A stretch of DNA of 64,000 nt from an uncultured Dehalococcoidia bacterium (GTDB lineage Bacteria > Chloroflexota > Dehalococcoidia > Lucifugimonadales > JAAXIE01), in NCBI GenBank assembly GCA_951813255.1, contig OX638353.1:558001-622000 (forward strand), written 5' to 3'. The translations under genes were made by a program, and so were the position numbers. The notes beneath the pieces are model-generated. The model had not been told where the DNA came from, searched no databases, and saw only the letters and a program-made list of their open reading frames with translations. Below are positions 35,143 through 44,662 of this stretch, in pieces (within the stretch, counting starts at the first letter, position 1; each line of letters begins with the position of its first letter).

Positions 35143-36729
35143 CTAGTCGCTGGCTGGGGCGTATTTCTCGCCGAGTTGGGTTTCCCAGCGGAGGTAGTGG
35201 ATGGCGTCGGCGTAGTTGCGGTCGGGGCCGGCGGGCACCATGTCGCTTGGGGGGCTCATGACGCCGGTGAGGCCCTGCTCGATGTCGAGGGCGTCTTCGC
35301 GCCAGCCTGCCATGCCCTCTGCCAGCACCCACACCTCGTCGTAACCCATGTCAGACAAGGCGGCGCCGGCAAACAGGGAGTTGCGGCCGTCGGTGCAGAC
35401 GACGCCTACCAGGGTGTTCCGGGAGGGGACCAACTGCTCGATCTGGAGCTCCAGCCAGCCGCGGGCAATCCAGTGGGAGCCGGGGATATGGCCGCGGGCG
35501 AAGTCCTGGGAAGTGCTGACGTGGACGATGTGAGTCAAGCGGCGGTTGATGAACTCCAGGGGTGTAGCCAGCTTGACCTTGCTAGAGGCCTCATCCTGAC
35601 CCAGAACGACCGACTCCGGCATGCCTGTCTCGAGGGTATGTCCAGCGCGGGTCCAAGCCTCCGTACCGCCATCGACGGCGTATGCTTCCTGCGTCCCCAT
35701 CTGCCGGTACCAGGAAGCAGCGAAGGTTGCCCTTGCCTTGCCGTCGCAACAGAAGACCACGGGGCAGTTGTGGACCACGGCGACATCGTCGGAGCGCTGG
35801 ACGGCTTGGCCGCCGGGGAACCAGCGGAAGCCGGGTATGTGGCCTGCCTCGTATTCCTCTTCGGTGCGCACATCGACGAAATAGATGGGCTTGGAACCTG
35901 CCCTAGCCTGCATGGCCTGTAGTTCGCTGACGGTCAGGTAGCGCACGCCGTCTTCGGATGCGAGCCGGTTGGCGTAGGCCTCAGCGGCGGCTGTGCCTTC
36001 GGGGGTGGGCTCGGGGAGTTCCACCCGGTCGGCGCCAGTCTCCAAGTCGTAGCCCGCGAGGACCCAGCCGGAGGTGCCGTTTTTGAGGCCGATGGCGTTG
36101 TTGATGCCCATGCGTTGCAGCATGCGGGTGCCGATGATGGAACGGGTGCGGCCAGCGCAGTTGACGATGACGGTGGTGTCATCGTCCAAGTCCTTGGTGA
36201 TGTCGGTGATGCGCAGAGGGAGCTCACCGTTGGGCATACTGCGACCGCCGGGGATGCAGAAGCGCCGGAACTCTTCCGGCGTTCGGGTATCGAGAATCAC
36301 CATCTTGTCGCCCCGCTCGATGCGGGCGTGGAGTTCTTCGGCGTCGATTTCGGGGACGTGGTGGACGACCTCCATCTTTTCGCCAAAGTCCTTGCTGGGG
36401 ACGTTGGTGCCCCATTCAGAGGGGAAGTCACGGCTGACCCAGAGGTTCAGGCCGCCTGCCAGCACGGAAACGCTGGTGTAGCCCAAGGCCTCCAAGGTGG
36501 CAGCGGAGAGGTCGGCGCGGCGCTGGTCGTCGTCGCAGACCACTACGTGTGTTCCAAGGTGGGGGACGGCGGACCATATCTGGGCTTCGAGGTGGCGGCG
36601 AGGGATGAAACTGGAGCCGGGGATGTGGCTGCTGTTGTATTCGCCTGCTTCGCGGACATCGATGAGGGCGAAAGGCGAGTCGCCCTTCATAAGGTCGTTC
36701 AGCTGCTCGGGCGAGATGTTGTTGGGCAT
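35143..36729 (-). CDS. Protein with four rhodanese domains
   Basis: 528 residues made of four tandem rhodanese-like sulfurtransferase domains, each with a Cys in the active-site loop: VVVCDDDQRRAD (domain 1), VNCAGRTRS (domain 2), FCCDGKARAT (domain 3) and VVCTDGRNS (domain 4). Each also has the preceding VDVRxxxEY/GHIPG-type motif (LIDVREAGEYNSSHIPG, ILDTRTPEEFRR, FVDVRTEEEYEAGHIPG, HVSTSQDFARGHIPG; the last is the most divergent). GGAGG lies upstream of the ATG at 36729. No signal peptide, so it is cytoplasmic. It lies in line behind the lyase and metallopeptidase genes, with 96 bases before its start. The sulfur donor and acceptor are unknown. Confidence 0.92.
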   Translation of the reverse strand: MPNNISPEQLNDLMKGDSPFALIDVREAGEYNSSHIPGSSFIPRRHLEAQIWSAVPHLGTHVVVCDDDQRRADLSAATLEALGYTSVSVLAGGLNLWVSRDFPSEWGTNVPSKDFGEKMEVVHHVPEIDAEELHARIERGDKMVILDTRTPEEFRRFCIPGGRSMPNGELPLRITDITKDLDDDTTVIVNCAGRTRSIIGTRMLQRMGINNAIGLKNGTSGWVLAGYDLETGADRVELPEPTPEGTAAAEAYANRLASEDGVRYLTVSELQAMQARAGSKPIYFVDVRTEEEYEAGHIPGFRWFPGGQAVQRSDDVAVVHNCPVVFCCDGKARATFAASWYRQMGTQEAYAVDGGTEAWTRAGHTLETGMPESVVLGQDEASSKVKLATPLEFINRRLTHIVHVSTSQDFARGHIPGSHWIARGWLELQIEQLVPSRNTLVGVVCTDGRNSLFAGAALSDMGYDEVWVLAEGMAGWREDALDIEQGLTGVMSPPSDMVPAGPDRNYADAIHYLRWETQLGEKYAPASD

Positions 36730-36825
36730 GGTTGGCTACCTCCCATGTTGGAGTCGGTTTGGATGCAACGATTATCAGTACGATACTGGTGGCCTCATGC
36801 TGCGTCAATCAGAGGAGGTCTAAGC

Positions 36826-38319
36826 TCATCCTTCGCGGGTGAGGGTCGTCATCTCTTCAACCAGGTTGTGCTGGGCGCGGCGGTCGTGTTCTGCCCAGGC
36901 GTTCAGGGTAAGACTATGGTGGGCCAGTGAACTTCGGACGCTGGCAATCAGTGTCTTAGTCGGCTCTGGGCCAGGGCTACCGGGAGTTGTCTTGCGCTGC
37001 ACGTTCCGGGTGGGGTCGAGGCACTCGCGAACTTGTGCTGCGGTGAGAGCGAGCTGCCGACCGGATACCCGTAGGGCCACGCGGTCGATGGCCTCGGAAT
37101 CCACTTCATCCCAAGGGGCGCCTTGGGCCAACACCTCGCTGACCAGGTTGCCCACGATGCCGTGGGCCTCGCGGAAGGGTAGGCCCTTGTTGCGCACCAT
37201 CAAGTCGGCGAGTTCGGTTGCGGTACAGAAGTCCTGACGGGCGCGCTGCAGCAGGCGCTGGCGATCTATGGTGAGGCCTTCGATGGTGCGGTGGGCTAGG
37301 CGGAGCATGGCGGTGGCTTTGTCGAGGGCGTCCCAGACTGGGGCGATGGCTTCGTGACTCATGTCCTGGCAGTGCATGAAGTTGACGCCTTTCTGCACGG
37401 TCAGGCTGGAAACAAGGGCTCCCTGCAAGGCGCCTGCGCCGGACTTGATGTACTCGAGGGTTACGGGGTTCTTCTTCTGGGGCATGATGCTGCTAGTCAT
37501 GGCGACCTCGTCGGCCACCTCGACAGTGGCCCACTCGTTGGTGCACCACAAATAGAGGTCTTGGGCCATGCGGCTGAGGGTGACGCCCATAGTGGCGGTC
37601 GCCGATAGAAGTTCGGACACGTAGTCGCGGGAGGCGACGGCGTCGAGGGTGCTCTCGAGGATGTCGTCGAATCCCAACAATCGAGCCATCAGCGCACGGT
37701 CAATGGGGAAACCTGTGCCGGCGAAGGCGCATGCGCCCATGGGGCAGAGGTCCAACCGGGGGTACACCTGCAGCACACGCTGGGTGTCTCGCTCCAGTGC
37801 GCAGGCGATGCTGGCGAAGTAATGCCCCATGGTTGTGGGCTGGGCTGGCTGGAGGTGGGTGTAGCCGGGCATCACGGTATCTGTGTGCACTTCGGCCTTG
37901 TCTAGGAGCAGGCCTATGAAAGAGAGGAGAGGCCCGGCCATGGAAGGCAGGGCCTCCCGGACCGCGATGCGGGTTATGGTAGCGTAGATGTCGTTGCGGC
38001 TGCGCCCGGTGTGCATGCGGCCGCCGATGTCGCTGCCGATGCGCTGGATGATGGCGTGCTCCATGTTCAGGTATGCGTCTTCCAGACCAGGGTCGAAGGG
38101 CAGAGCTTCCACGCCTTGGGATTCCAGGTCCGAGAGGACGTCCAGCAGGGCCTTGGCATGCTCGGACGACAGGATGCCTTGGCGTAGCAGCATCACGACG
38201 TGGGCGCGATTGATGCGCAGGAGTATGCGGAAGTCCCGTCCAGGGGATGTGAGGGCCCGGGGTTTGAACAGGTACTCCACGACTTCTTGGGCTGGGCCTG
38301 CTTTGATTCGCTCTCGCAC
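36826..38319 (-). CDS. Argininosuccinate-lyase-family protein (divergent paralogue)
   Basis: Fumarase/aspartase-superfamily lyase of 497 residues. It has HTGRSRNDIYATITR, PGYTHLQPAQPTTMGHY and the signature TSSIMPQKKNPVTLE, whose Ser is the catalytic residue in ArgH. It lacks the usual ArgH N-terminus (W-GGRF) and instead starts RERIKAGPAQEVVEYLFKPRA. It also has a long C-terminal extension. No other arginine-biosynthesis gene is nearby. I therefore call it an ASL paralogue rather than argH: it may eliminate fumarate from another adduct. GTG start at 38319, only 3 bases after the metallopeptidase stop codon, so the two are almost certainly co-transcribed. Confidence 0.85.
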   Translation of the reverse strand: MRERIKAGPAQEVVEYLFKPRALTSPGRDFRILLRINRAHVVMLLRQGILSSEHAKALLDVLSDLESQGVEALPFDPGLEDAYLNMEHAIIQRIGSDIGGRMHTGRSRNDIYATITRIAVREALPSMAGPLLSFIGLLLDKAEVHTDTVMPGYTHLQPAQPTTMGHYFASIACALERDTQRVLQVYPRLDLCPMGACAFAGTGFPIDRALMARLLGFDDILESTLDAVASRDYVSELLSATATMGVTLSRMAQDLYLWCTNEWATVEVADEVAMTSSIMPQKKNPVTLEYIKSGAGALQGALVSSLTVQKGVNFMHCQDMSHEAIAPVWDALDKATAMLRLAHRTIEGLTIDRQRLLQRARQDFCTATELADLMVRNKGLPFREAHGIVGNLVSEVLAQGAPWDEVDSEAIDRVALRVSGRQLALTAAQVRECLDPTRNVQRKTTPGSPGPEPTKTLIASVRSSLAHHSLTLNAWAEHDRRAQHNLVEEMTTLTREG

Positions 38320-38322
38320 GGT

Positions 38323-40488
38323 CTAATACCTTCCGACTTGATAAACGTATTGCAGGTTGTTGAGGGCTCTCCAGACCAGGGCCCCCCGGGCGTTCACTTC
38401 AGGGAGCATGTCGTTGGCCTCTGTCCTGTTCCTGTCGCGTCCCGTGGTTGCGTAGTCTCTTTCCAAGGTCAGCCACTCGACAACTGTGTCCACATAGGCG
38501 CTGAAGTCCTCGTGCAACTTCTGCGTCGACTCGGGATAGGTTACATCACTAAGGTCATCTTGAACGTTGAGAATTTTGGTTACTACGTCACGTAACACGG
38601 AGGCCCTCTGGGATTGCTGGAGGCTGTCGCCCAAGGTCGCGTTCCTGCGGTCCACCTGTTCATCGACGGCCAGATAGATGGAGTTCATCTGCGCCACGTA
38701 GGTGCGTATCACTTCTCTTTCGGGGTCGTTCCAAGCGGAGATCCAAGTGTCCACCTGCTGCTGAAAGTCCTCATAGGTGATGCCCAAGACCTCTTCGATG
38801 GCGCGAGACAGGGACATGCCGCGGCCAATGCGACGTATCAGGTGAATGGGTGCATCGGCGGAGAATTCCCTGGTGATGTACAGAACTGCCATGTGGGCCT
38901 TGCCGTACTGCAGGGCGATGACGGTCGGATCAGTCTGCGAGTTCCAGAAGGCTTGGCTTTCCAGTTCCGCGAGGTTGCGGCCGAGGCCTGCGACTTGGGC
39001 GGCGGTCACATTGTCCAGCCCGCGGTAGGTCAGCAGCCGGGTGGCGTTGGGGCGTTCCGATTCAAGTCCAAGCTTGTTCTCGACGTATTCGGCTAGTCCT
39101 TCGTTGAGCCAAGCGGGAACTTCGCGGCCGTCAGACAACTCGCCGACCAGCAGGTGCACGTATTCGTGAGTGAGAACGCGCTGCACACCTGTGCGGAATT
39201 CATCGGTGCGCATGTAGATGCCGGGCCTAGAGCCAACGCTACGATAGAAGCCGTATTTGAAACCGATGTCGGTGCCTACAGCGTTGGCGATGGTATCCAA
39301 GTTGGTCTTGTCGCCAGCGAGATAGATGTCGGGTATCTGGGTGCTGCGCAGCCCGTACTCCTCTTCCAGCCTCTTGACCACCCAGGCTAGGTGCGCTTGG
39401 AGGTCCACAGCGAAACTGGAGGGGACGAGGGAGGCGATGTAGGAATCGGAAGCGGTGCCCTGATAGCGCCGCATTTCGAGCCCCACGGTGTCCACGTTCT
39501 GCACGGAAAGCTGTAGCTGGCTCACGGGGTAGGTCACCGTGTGGCGCACACCGTCAATGTTGATTCGGACAGTCCAGATGCCTTCCGTGTCCTTAGTGGC
39601 GATCCGCTGCCATGCGACAGCGCCATACTCGTCGGCGTACAACGACTGAATGGTGACAGGGTCGCCGTTCTCGCGGGTAAAGCGCCCTTCGTCATCGGTA
39701 ATCCACTCGGCGGTCTCGTTCCTAGGGTCGACGAACTCAATGTCGACACGGCTCCAGGGGTCAAGACCGTCCAAGGTGAACAGGACGTCCCGTCCAGCAA
39801 TGGGCCTGCCGGGGTGCACGGCGATGCTGATATCGTCGGTCAGTGTGATCCTGCTGGACGCGGAGGTTTGGGGAATCAGGGACAGGCTCGGCAGTTCGGA
39901 CACAGCAGTCTCAACCTCGGTGGAGACCAAGCCGTGTATCTCATCCAAGGTGGGGCCGGGCGTGGGAGCGGGGGGCAGGGACGCGATGGCGTCGGCTATG
40001 CTGTTGTTGATCATCCCCTGTATATCCGAAGGCGTCGGTCCGGGGGTAGGCACGGGAGGCATGGCAGCTATGGCCTCGCCAATCCTGCCTTCGAGGAGGG
40101 AGTCGATTTCGGCTAGGGTTGGGCTGGGGGTTGGCGAGGGTCGGGATGCATCGTAGGCGTCGATGCCTTCCTGTACGACTCGGCGCACGTCTTCCTCGGT
40201 CGGTTGAGGGGCTGGGGTTGGCAGCCCTTGCAAGCCAGAGGCAACGGCACCTCTGATCAAACCCTCTATTTCTGCCTGGGTGAGAGCTGGGGCTAGCGTG
40301 GGAATGGGTGTGGGTATGGGTGGCGACTGCAGTCGTTCCACCTGATCAGTAAGGGTATTGATGTCCTGAGACAGGTCTTGGGCCAACGCCTGCAGATGGT
40401 CGATGCGGGGGTCGGGCGTTGGGGTTCCGGTACACCCAATGGCGACCAGTAGAACGAGGACAATTGCGACTGATGTGATGTATATCAT
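38323..40488 (-). CDS. Lipoprotein zinc metallopeptidase (peptidase MA-like)
   Basis: 721 residues. The hydrophobic N-terminus ends in a lipobox (LVAIGC, Cys about 19). It is followed by about 200 residues of coiled coil and repeated Pro-rich units (PTPGPTxxEI...), which form a stalk. A beta-sandwich domain follows, and then a gluzincin catalytic domain with HEYVHLL near residue 441 and the third ligand in WLNEGLAEY 17 residues after the second His. A helical C-terminus completes it. This is the peptidase_MA pattern. The ATG at 40488 lacks a ribosome site and the signal has no basic residue at its start, so the true start could lie further upstream (the frame is open to 40701). It is the first gene of a pair with the ASL paralogue. 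Confidence 0.8.
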   Translation of the reverse strand: MIYITSVAIVLVLLVAIGCTGTPTPDPRIDHLQALAQDLSQDINTLTDQVERLQSPPIPTPIPTLAPALTQAEIEGLIRGAVASGLQGLPTPAPQPTEEDVRRVVQEGIDAYDASRPSPTPSPTLAEIDSLLEGRIGEAIAAMPPVPTPGPTPSDIQGMINNSIADAIASLPPAPTPGPTLDEIHGLVSTEVETAVSELPSLSLIPQTSASSRITLTDDISIAVHPGRPIAGRDVLFTLDGLDPWSRVDIEFVDPRNETAEWITDDEGRFTRENGDPVTIQSLYADEYGAVAWQRIATKDTEGIWTVRINIDGVRHTVTYPVSQLQLSVQNVDTVGLEMRRYQGTASDSYIASLVPSSFAVDLQAHLAWVVKRLEEEYGLRSTQIPDIYLAGDKTNLDTIANAVGTDIGFKYGFYRSVGSRPGIYMRTDEFRTGVQRVLTHEYVHLLVGELSDGREVPAWLNEGLAEYVENKLGLESERPNATRLLTYRGLDNVTAAQVAGLGRNLAELESQAFWNSQTDPTVIALQYGKAHMAVLYITREFSADAPIHLIRRIGRGMSLSRAIEEVLGITYEDFQQQVDTWISAWNDPEREVIRTYVAQMNSIYLAVDEQVDRRNATLGDSLQQSQRASVLRDVVTKILNVQDDLSDVTYPESTQKLHEDFSAYVDTVVEWLTLERDYATTGRDRNRTEANDMLPEVNARGALVWRALNNLQYVYQVGRY

Positions 40489-40659
40489 GGGAGGAGGTGC
40501 CGTCACTTGTGATGTTGGCGGCAGTGTACTTACCACCTGTCTTGTGGGCAATGAGAAAATGTCATGGCTGTTCTGTGCTGTGATTGTCCTGCTGTCCCTG
40601 TCCCGTTGGGGCCTGTGGCGCGCCCCTTCTGGTGGGCCAACCGTGTAATGGGTTGGCGA

Positions 40660-40668
40660 TGATATAAT
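40660..40668 (+). promoter_or_regulatory. Extended -10 promoter of the molybdenum hydroxylase gene
   Basis: TGATATAAT is a perfect extended -10 (TGnTATAAT), with no convincing -35. Expected start near 40675; the leader is 47 bases and contains GAGGAG before the ATG at 40722. Confidence 0.55.
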
Positions 40669-40721
40669 CCCTTGGCTCTTTGACCGCCTGGATGGCGCCA
40701 CTCTCCTCTCGAGGAGCCACC

Positions 40722-43040
40722 ATGACTCAGACTTATATCGGTGCGCCCATTACCCGCAAAGAGGACTTTCGCTTCCTCACCGGCAGGGCGACATATACCG
40801 ACGACGTGAAGGCCCAGCATGTGTTGCATGCAGCCATCGTGCGGAGTCCCCATGCCCACGCGCGGGTGATCTCGATTGATACCAGCAAGGCTCGGGAGTT
40901 ACCGGGAGTGGTTGCTGTGTACACGCACAAGGATGCTGCTGAGACGCTGGAAGAAATCAAGCCGATACCGATGCGGATGGCGCCGCTGCCGGGCTTGGAC
41001 CGGTTCCTGCAGTATCCGCTGGCCCAGGACAAGGTGCGGTATGTGGGTGAGGCGGTGGCGGTGGTGATTGCTGAGAGCCGGTACCTGGCTGAGGATGCGA
41101 TGGACTTGGTGGAGGTGGAGTATGAGCCTCTGCCTGCGGTCACCGGAGCGTATCAGTCGTTGGAGAATGAGACGCTACTGCATGAGCAGAACGATACCAA
41201 CGTGGCGTGCGACTTCACGATAACGACGGGTGACGTGGATCAGGCCTTCCGGGATGCGGAGTATACGCGGACGGAGGAGTTCCACATCCAGCGGCACACG
41301 GCGAACCCCATGGAGACGAGGGGCCTTCTTGCTTCCTATGACAAGGGGCGGGACCAGCTGAACGTATGGGGAGAGACCAAGACCACGCATTTCAACCGGA
41401 AGGTAATGGCATCGCTGTTGGGGATGCCGGAGCACCGCATCCACTTCTACGAGCCGGATGTGGGTGGCGGGTTTGGAGTCAGAGGAGAGTTCTACTCGGA
41501 GGACTTCATAATTCCTTTCGCCTCCATCAAGCTGGGGAGGCCTGTGAAGTGGATTGAGGACAGACGGGAGCACCTGGTCTCGGCCAATCATTCGCGGGAA
41601 CATATCTGCCGTCTGGAGGTAGCTGCCAAGAAGGACGGGACGATTCTGGGGATGCGAGTGACGGTGTATGGGGACATCGGGGCTTATGTGCGAACCCATG
41701 GGGTCATCGTGCCCACGCTTACGGCATCGAATATGGCAGGGCCGTACAAGGTGCCCAACTTCGAGGGCCGGGTGGTCTGCGTGGTGACCAACAAGATGGG
41801 GATGGGGACGTACCGCGGGCCGGGGGGCTATGAGCAGAGCTTCTCTCGCGAGCGCTTTCTGGACATCATGGCGCAGGACATGGGCATCGATATTGTGGAG
41901 CTGAGGAAGAAGAACCTCATTCGTCCGGAGGAGATGCCCTACGACACGGGGATAGATAACATGGTGATGCCCCATGTGGTCTATGACAGTGGTGACTACC
42001 CGGCTGCCCTGCAGACCGCACTGGATGCCATCAACTATGACGAGATCAAGCACCTGCAGGGGCAACTGGTGGACGGGAAGAGGCATGGGATAGGGTTCGG
42101 GTCTATGGTGGAGCCGACGGGTGTAGGTCCCTTTGAGGGGGCGCGAGTCGTTGTCACCGGGCCTGAGGAGGTGGCCGTCTATTTGGGGGTTGCCACCACG
42201 GGGCAAGGACACGAGACGGCGATGGCGCAGATTTGCGCCGACGGCTTGGGCGTGCCCATGGACTACATAACCTTCCACCACCGGGACACCGACCAGATGC
42301 CTTTCGGCATCGGCACGTTTGCCAGCCGGGTGACGGTGATGGGAGGGAACGCCGTCTATCACGCAGCGGAGCAACTGCGCGAGAAGATAGTGCGCATCGC
42401 TGCGGGGTATCTGGACGTTCCTCCGGAGCAGTTGGAGTTCGTTGACGGGCACATCCACCGGGTAGGCTCCAGTATCGAGGGGCCTCTGCTGGACCTGGGG
42501 CAGGTACTGGAGTTGGCGTCGCCCACGAGCCGGTATAACCAGGGCGAGATGGGTCTGGACAACACTTATTATTTCCGGGCAAGCCAGATACCGTATGCGT
42601 CAGGAGCCCACGCAGCACACGTCACGGTGGACCCAGAGACGTACAAGATCGAAGTGCTGGACTATGTGGTGGTGGAGGATGTGGGGAAGGTGATCAACCC
42701 GCTATTGGTGAAGGGACAGGTGCTGGGGGCTGCTTCGCAGGGCATTGGGGCCACGATCCTTGAAGACCTGGCCTACGATTCCAGCGGGCAGCCTCTAGCT
42801 ACTACTTTCATGGACTACCTGCTGCCAACCAGCATGGATATGCCCCCGGTCCAGGCCGTTGAGATGGAAGTTGCGCCGTCTCCCCTAAATCCACTGGGTG
42901 TGAAGGGTGCTGGGGAGGGGGGAATCGTGTGCACCGGGGCCTCGCTGGCGAATGCTGTTTCTCATGCGTTGGGGGTGCAGGTGCATGACCTGCCGTTGAG
43001 CCCGGATAAGTTGCGGGCGCTGGCGAACGGGGAGGGTTAG
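40722..43040 (+). CDS. Xanthine dehydrogenase/CO dehydrogenase-family molybdopterin large subunit
   Basis: Catalytic large subunit of a molybdenum hydroxylase, 772 residues. Seen: ITRKEDFRFLTGRATYTDD (family start), RYVGEAVAVVIAESRYLAEDA, GGGFGVRGEFYSED (cofactor-binding), TYRGPGGYEQSF and, near residue 729, GVKGAGEGGI with the catalytic Glu. The active-site loop is not the AYxCSFR of form I CO dehydrogenase, so it is more like form II or another aldehyde/heterocycle hydroxylase. The usual FAD and 2Fe-2S subunits are not adjacent. A paralogue is encoded at 52527-54857. GAGGAG and an extended -10 promoter precede it, and a strong terminator follows. Substrate unknown. Confidence 0.92.
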   Translation: MTQTYIGAPITRKEDFRFLTGRATYTDDVKAQHVLHAAIVRSPHAHARVISIDTSKARELPGVVAVYTHKDAAETLEEIKPIPMRMAPLPGLDRFLQYPLAQDKVRYVGEAVAVVIAESRYLAEDAMDLVEVEYEPLPAVTGAYQSLENETLLHEQNDTNVACDFTITTGDVDQAFRDAEYTRTEEFHIQRHTANPMETRGLLASYDKGRDQLNVWGETKTTHFNRKVMASLLGMPEHRIHFYEPDVGGGFGVRGEFYSEDFIIPFASIKLGRPVKWIEDRREHLVSANHSREHICRLEVAAKKDGTILGMRVTVYGDIGAYVRTHGVIVPTLTASNMAGPYKVPNFEGRVVCVVTNKMGMGTYRGPGGYEQSFSRERFLDIMAQDMGIDIVELRKKNLIRPEEMPYDTGIDNMVMPHVVYDSGDYPAALQTALDAINYDEIKHLQGQLVDGKRHGIGFGSMVEPTGVGPFEGARVVVTGPEEVAVYLGVATTGQGHETAMAQICADGLGVPMDYITFHHRDTDQMPFGIGTFASRVTVMGGNAVYHAAEQLREKIVRIAAGYLDVPPEQLEFVDGHIHRVGSSIEGPLLDLGQVLELASPTSRYNQGEMGLDNTYYFRASQIPYASGAHAAHVTVDPETYKIEVLDYVVVEDVGKVINPLLVKGQVLGAASQGIGATILEDLAYDSSGQPLATTFMDYLLPTSMDMPPVQAVEMEVAPSPLNPLGVKGAGEGGIVCTGASLANAVSHALGVQVHDLPLSPDKLRALANGEG

Positions 43041-43167
43041 AGGAAGGGATTCACTACGAGGACGCCGTTGTAGGATGAGCCTATGTCCTCTGTGAACGCT
43101 GGTCCAACGACTGGACCCGCTGGCTCAGTGCACGTAAATGCTTGAGGGCATTTATTTCAGTTGGACT

Positions 43168-43203
43168 ATCTGCGGTCCCCATTGAGGGGACCGCAGATTT
43201 TTT
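43168..43203 (+). terminator. Strong intrinsic terminator after the molybdenum hydroxylase gene
   Basis: A perfect 13-bp stem (ATCTGCGGTCCCC with GGGGACCGCAGAT, 5-base loop) followed by six T (43198-43203). It is oriented for the + strand gene ending at 43040; read from the other side it has no T-run. Confidence 0.88.
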
Positions 43204-43234
43204 GGCGGACGGCGGGACCGCCCGGTAGAATCCT

Positions 43235-44662
43235 CTACCCCAACACTGGCGGGCGCTTGCCTTGGGATGGAGATACCTGCTCGTAGGCGTGGGCTGCTTG
43301 GAAGATGAGGGCTTCTTCGAAGGGGCGGCCCATTAGCTGGAGGCCTATGGGTAGGCCTGAGGCGGTGAAGCCGCAGGGGATGGTGATGGCGGGGAGGCCG
43401 GTGGCGTTGCCGGGGTAGGTGTTGTGGGCGATCATGCCGGAGCCGGGGCCTCGCACGCGGTGTTGATGGCCGTCTAGGGTCATGGTGTCGGCGTCGATTC
43501 GGGGAGCCGGGACGGGTGAGGTGGGGCTGACGAGGAAGTCGACCTGCTGGAAGACGCGGGCGCACTCCTCTTTGATGAGGCGCTGGACCCTGAGGGCCTT
43601 GGAGTAGTCGCGGCCGAGGACGAACTGGCCTGCCAAGGTGCGGTAGAGGACGTTGGGGCCGTAGTCCTGCCAGCTGCTTTCAAGGTAGGGCTCGTGGGTG
43701 ACGACGCCGTCGGCCAAGGTGGCTACACGGACGGCCCCGACGTATTTCATGAGGGGCAGGCTCACTTCCACGGGCTCTGCGCCGAGTTCTTCCAAGGCGG
43801 CGATGGCTTGGCGGACGCTGGCTTCGACCTCGCTGTCGACGGAGTCGAAGAAGTGGTTGGTGGGAATGCCCATGCGCAGACCGGCGACGCCTCCCTGTAT
43901 GGAAGCCAGGTAGTCGGGGACCGGGACGGGGACGGTGCTGGGGTCGAGGGGGTCGTAGCCTGCGGTGGCTTGGAGCATGAGGGCGGCGTCGGCCACGGTG
44001 CGGGTCATGGGGCCGATGTGGTCGCCGTTGAAGCTGGTGACCATGAGGCCGCGCTGGCTGACGCGGCCGTAGGTCTGCTTGAGGCCGACGACACCGCAGA
44101 ATGTGCCGGGAAGGCGGACGGAGCCGCCGAGGTCTGTGCCGAGGGAGGCGAAGGTGACTTCGGCGGCGACGTTGGCACCGCCTCCTCCGCTGGAGCCGCC
44201 GGGTATGTGTTCGAGGTTCCACGGGTTGCGGACTGCGCCGTAGTGGGGATTGTTGGAGGTGGCGCCGGCGGCGAACTCCTCGAGGTTTTCCTTGCCGAGG
44301 ATGATGGCGCCGGCCTGCTTGCAGAGGGTGACGACGTGGGCGTCTTCTTCGGCTACGTTGTCGGTCAGGACCTTGGTGCCGACGGTAGCGCGGACGCCGC
44401 CGACCTCGATGTTGTCCTTGATGCCGACGGGGATGCCGGAGAGGAGGCCGGGGGCGTCGCCCCGTGCGATGGCTGCTTCCTGCTCGCGGGCTTGGGCGAG
44501 GGCTTGGTCGCCCATGAGGGTGATCCATGAATTGATGGAGGGCTGGAGGCGCTCGGCTTGGGCGATGGCGGCCTCGGTGAGTTCCACCGGTGAGATGCGA
44601 CGGTCGCGGACCATGGCGGTTGCTTCAGTGATGGAAAGCTGGGTGAGGTCGTCGTTAGCCAT
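43235..44662 (-). CDS. Amidase-signature hydrolase (GatA-like)
   Basis: Amidase of 475 residues with the Ser-cisSer-Lys triad: Lys in VGIKDNIEVGG, cis-Ser in GGSSGGG, and the nucleophile in GTDLGGSVRLP. Flanking blocks CGVVGLKQTYGRVS and IGPMTRTVADAALML are typical. Members hydrolyse small amides or, as GatA, supply ammonia for tRNA amidation. The start at 44662 has GAGGGAGG upstream; the open frame extends to 44695. It overlaps by 8 bases the end of a small GatC-like gene, which suggests coupled translation and a complex. No gatB is present, so a catabolic amidase with a GatC/AtzG-type partner is more likely than tRNA amidotransferase. Confidence 0.9.
   Translation of the reverse strand: MANDDLTQLSITEATAMVRDRRISPVELTEAAIAQAERLQPSINSWITLMGDQALAQAREQEAAIARGDAPGLLSGIPVGIKDNIEVGGVRATVGTKVLTDNVAEEDAHVVTLCKQAGAIILGKENLEEFAAGATSNNPHYGAVRNPWNLEHIPGGSSGGGGANVAAEVTFASLGTDLGGSVRLPGTFCGVVGLKQTYGRVSQRGLMVTSFNGDHIGPMTRTVADAALMLQATAGYDPLDPSTVPVPVPDYLASIQGGVAGLRMGIPTNHFFDSVDSEVEASVRQAIAALEELGAEPVEVSLPLMKYVGAVRVATLADGVVTHEPYLESSWQDYGPNVLYRTLAGQFVLGRDYSKALRVQRLIKEECARVFQQVDFLVSPTSPVPAPRIDADTMTLDGHQHRVRGPGSGMIAHNTYPGNATGLPAITIPCGFTASGLPIGLQLMGRPFEEALIFQAAHAYEQVSPSQGKRPPVLG

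Noticed and set aside
41175..42458. A 427-codon frame opposite the first molybdenum hydroxylase gene
   Set aside because: Antisense shadow; composition is His/Arg/Leu-rich without domain signatures.
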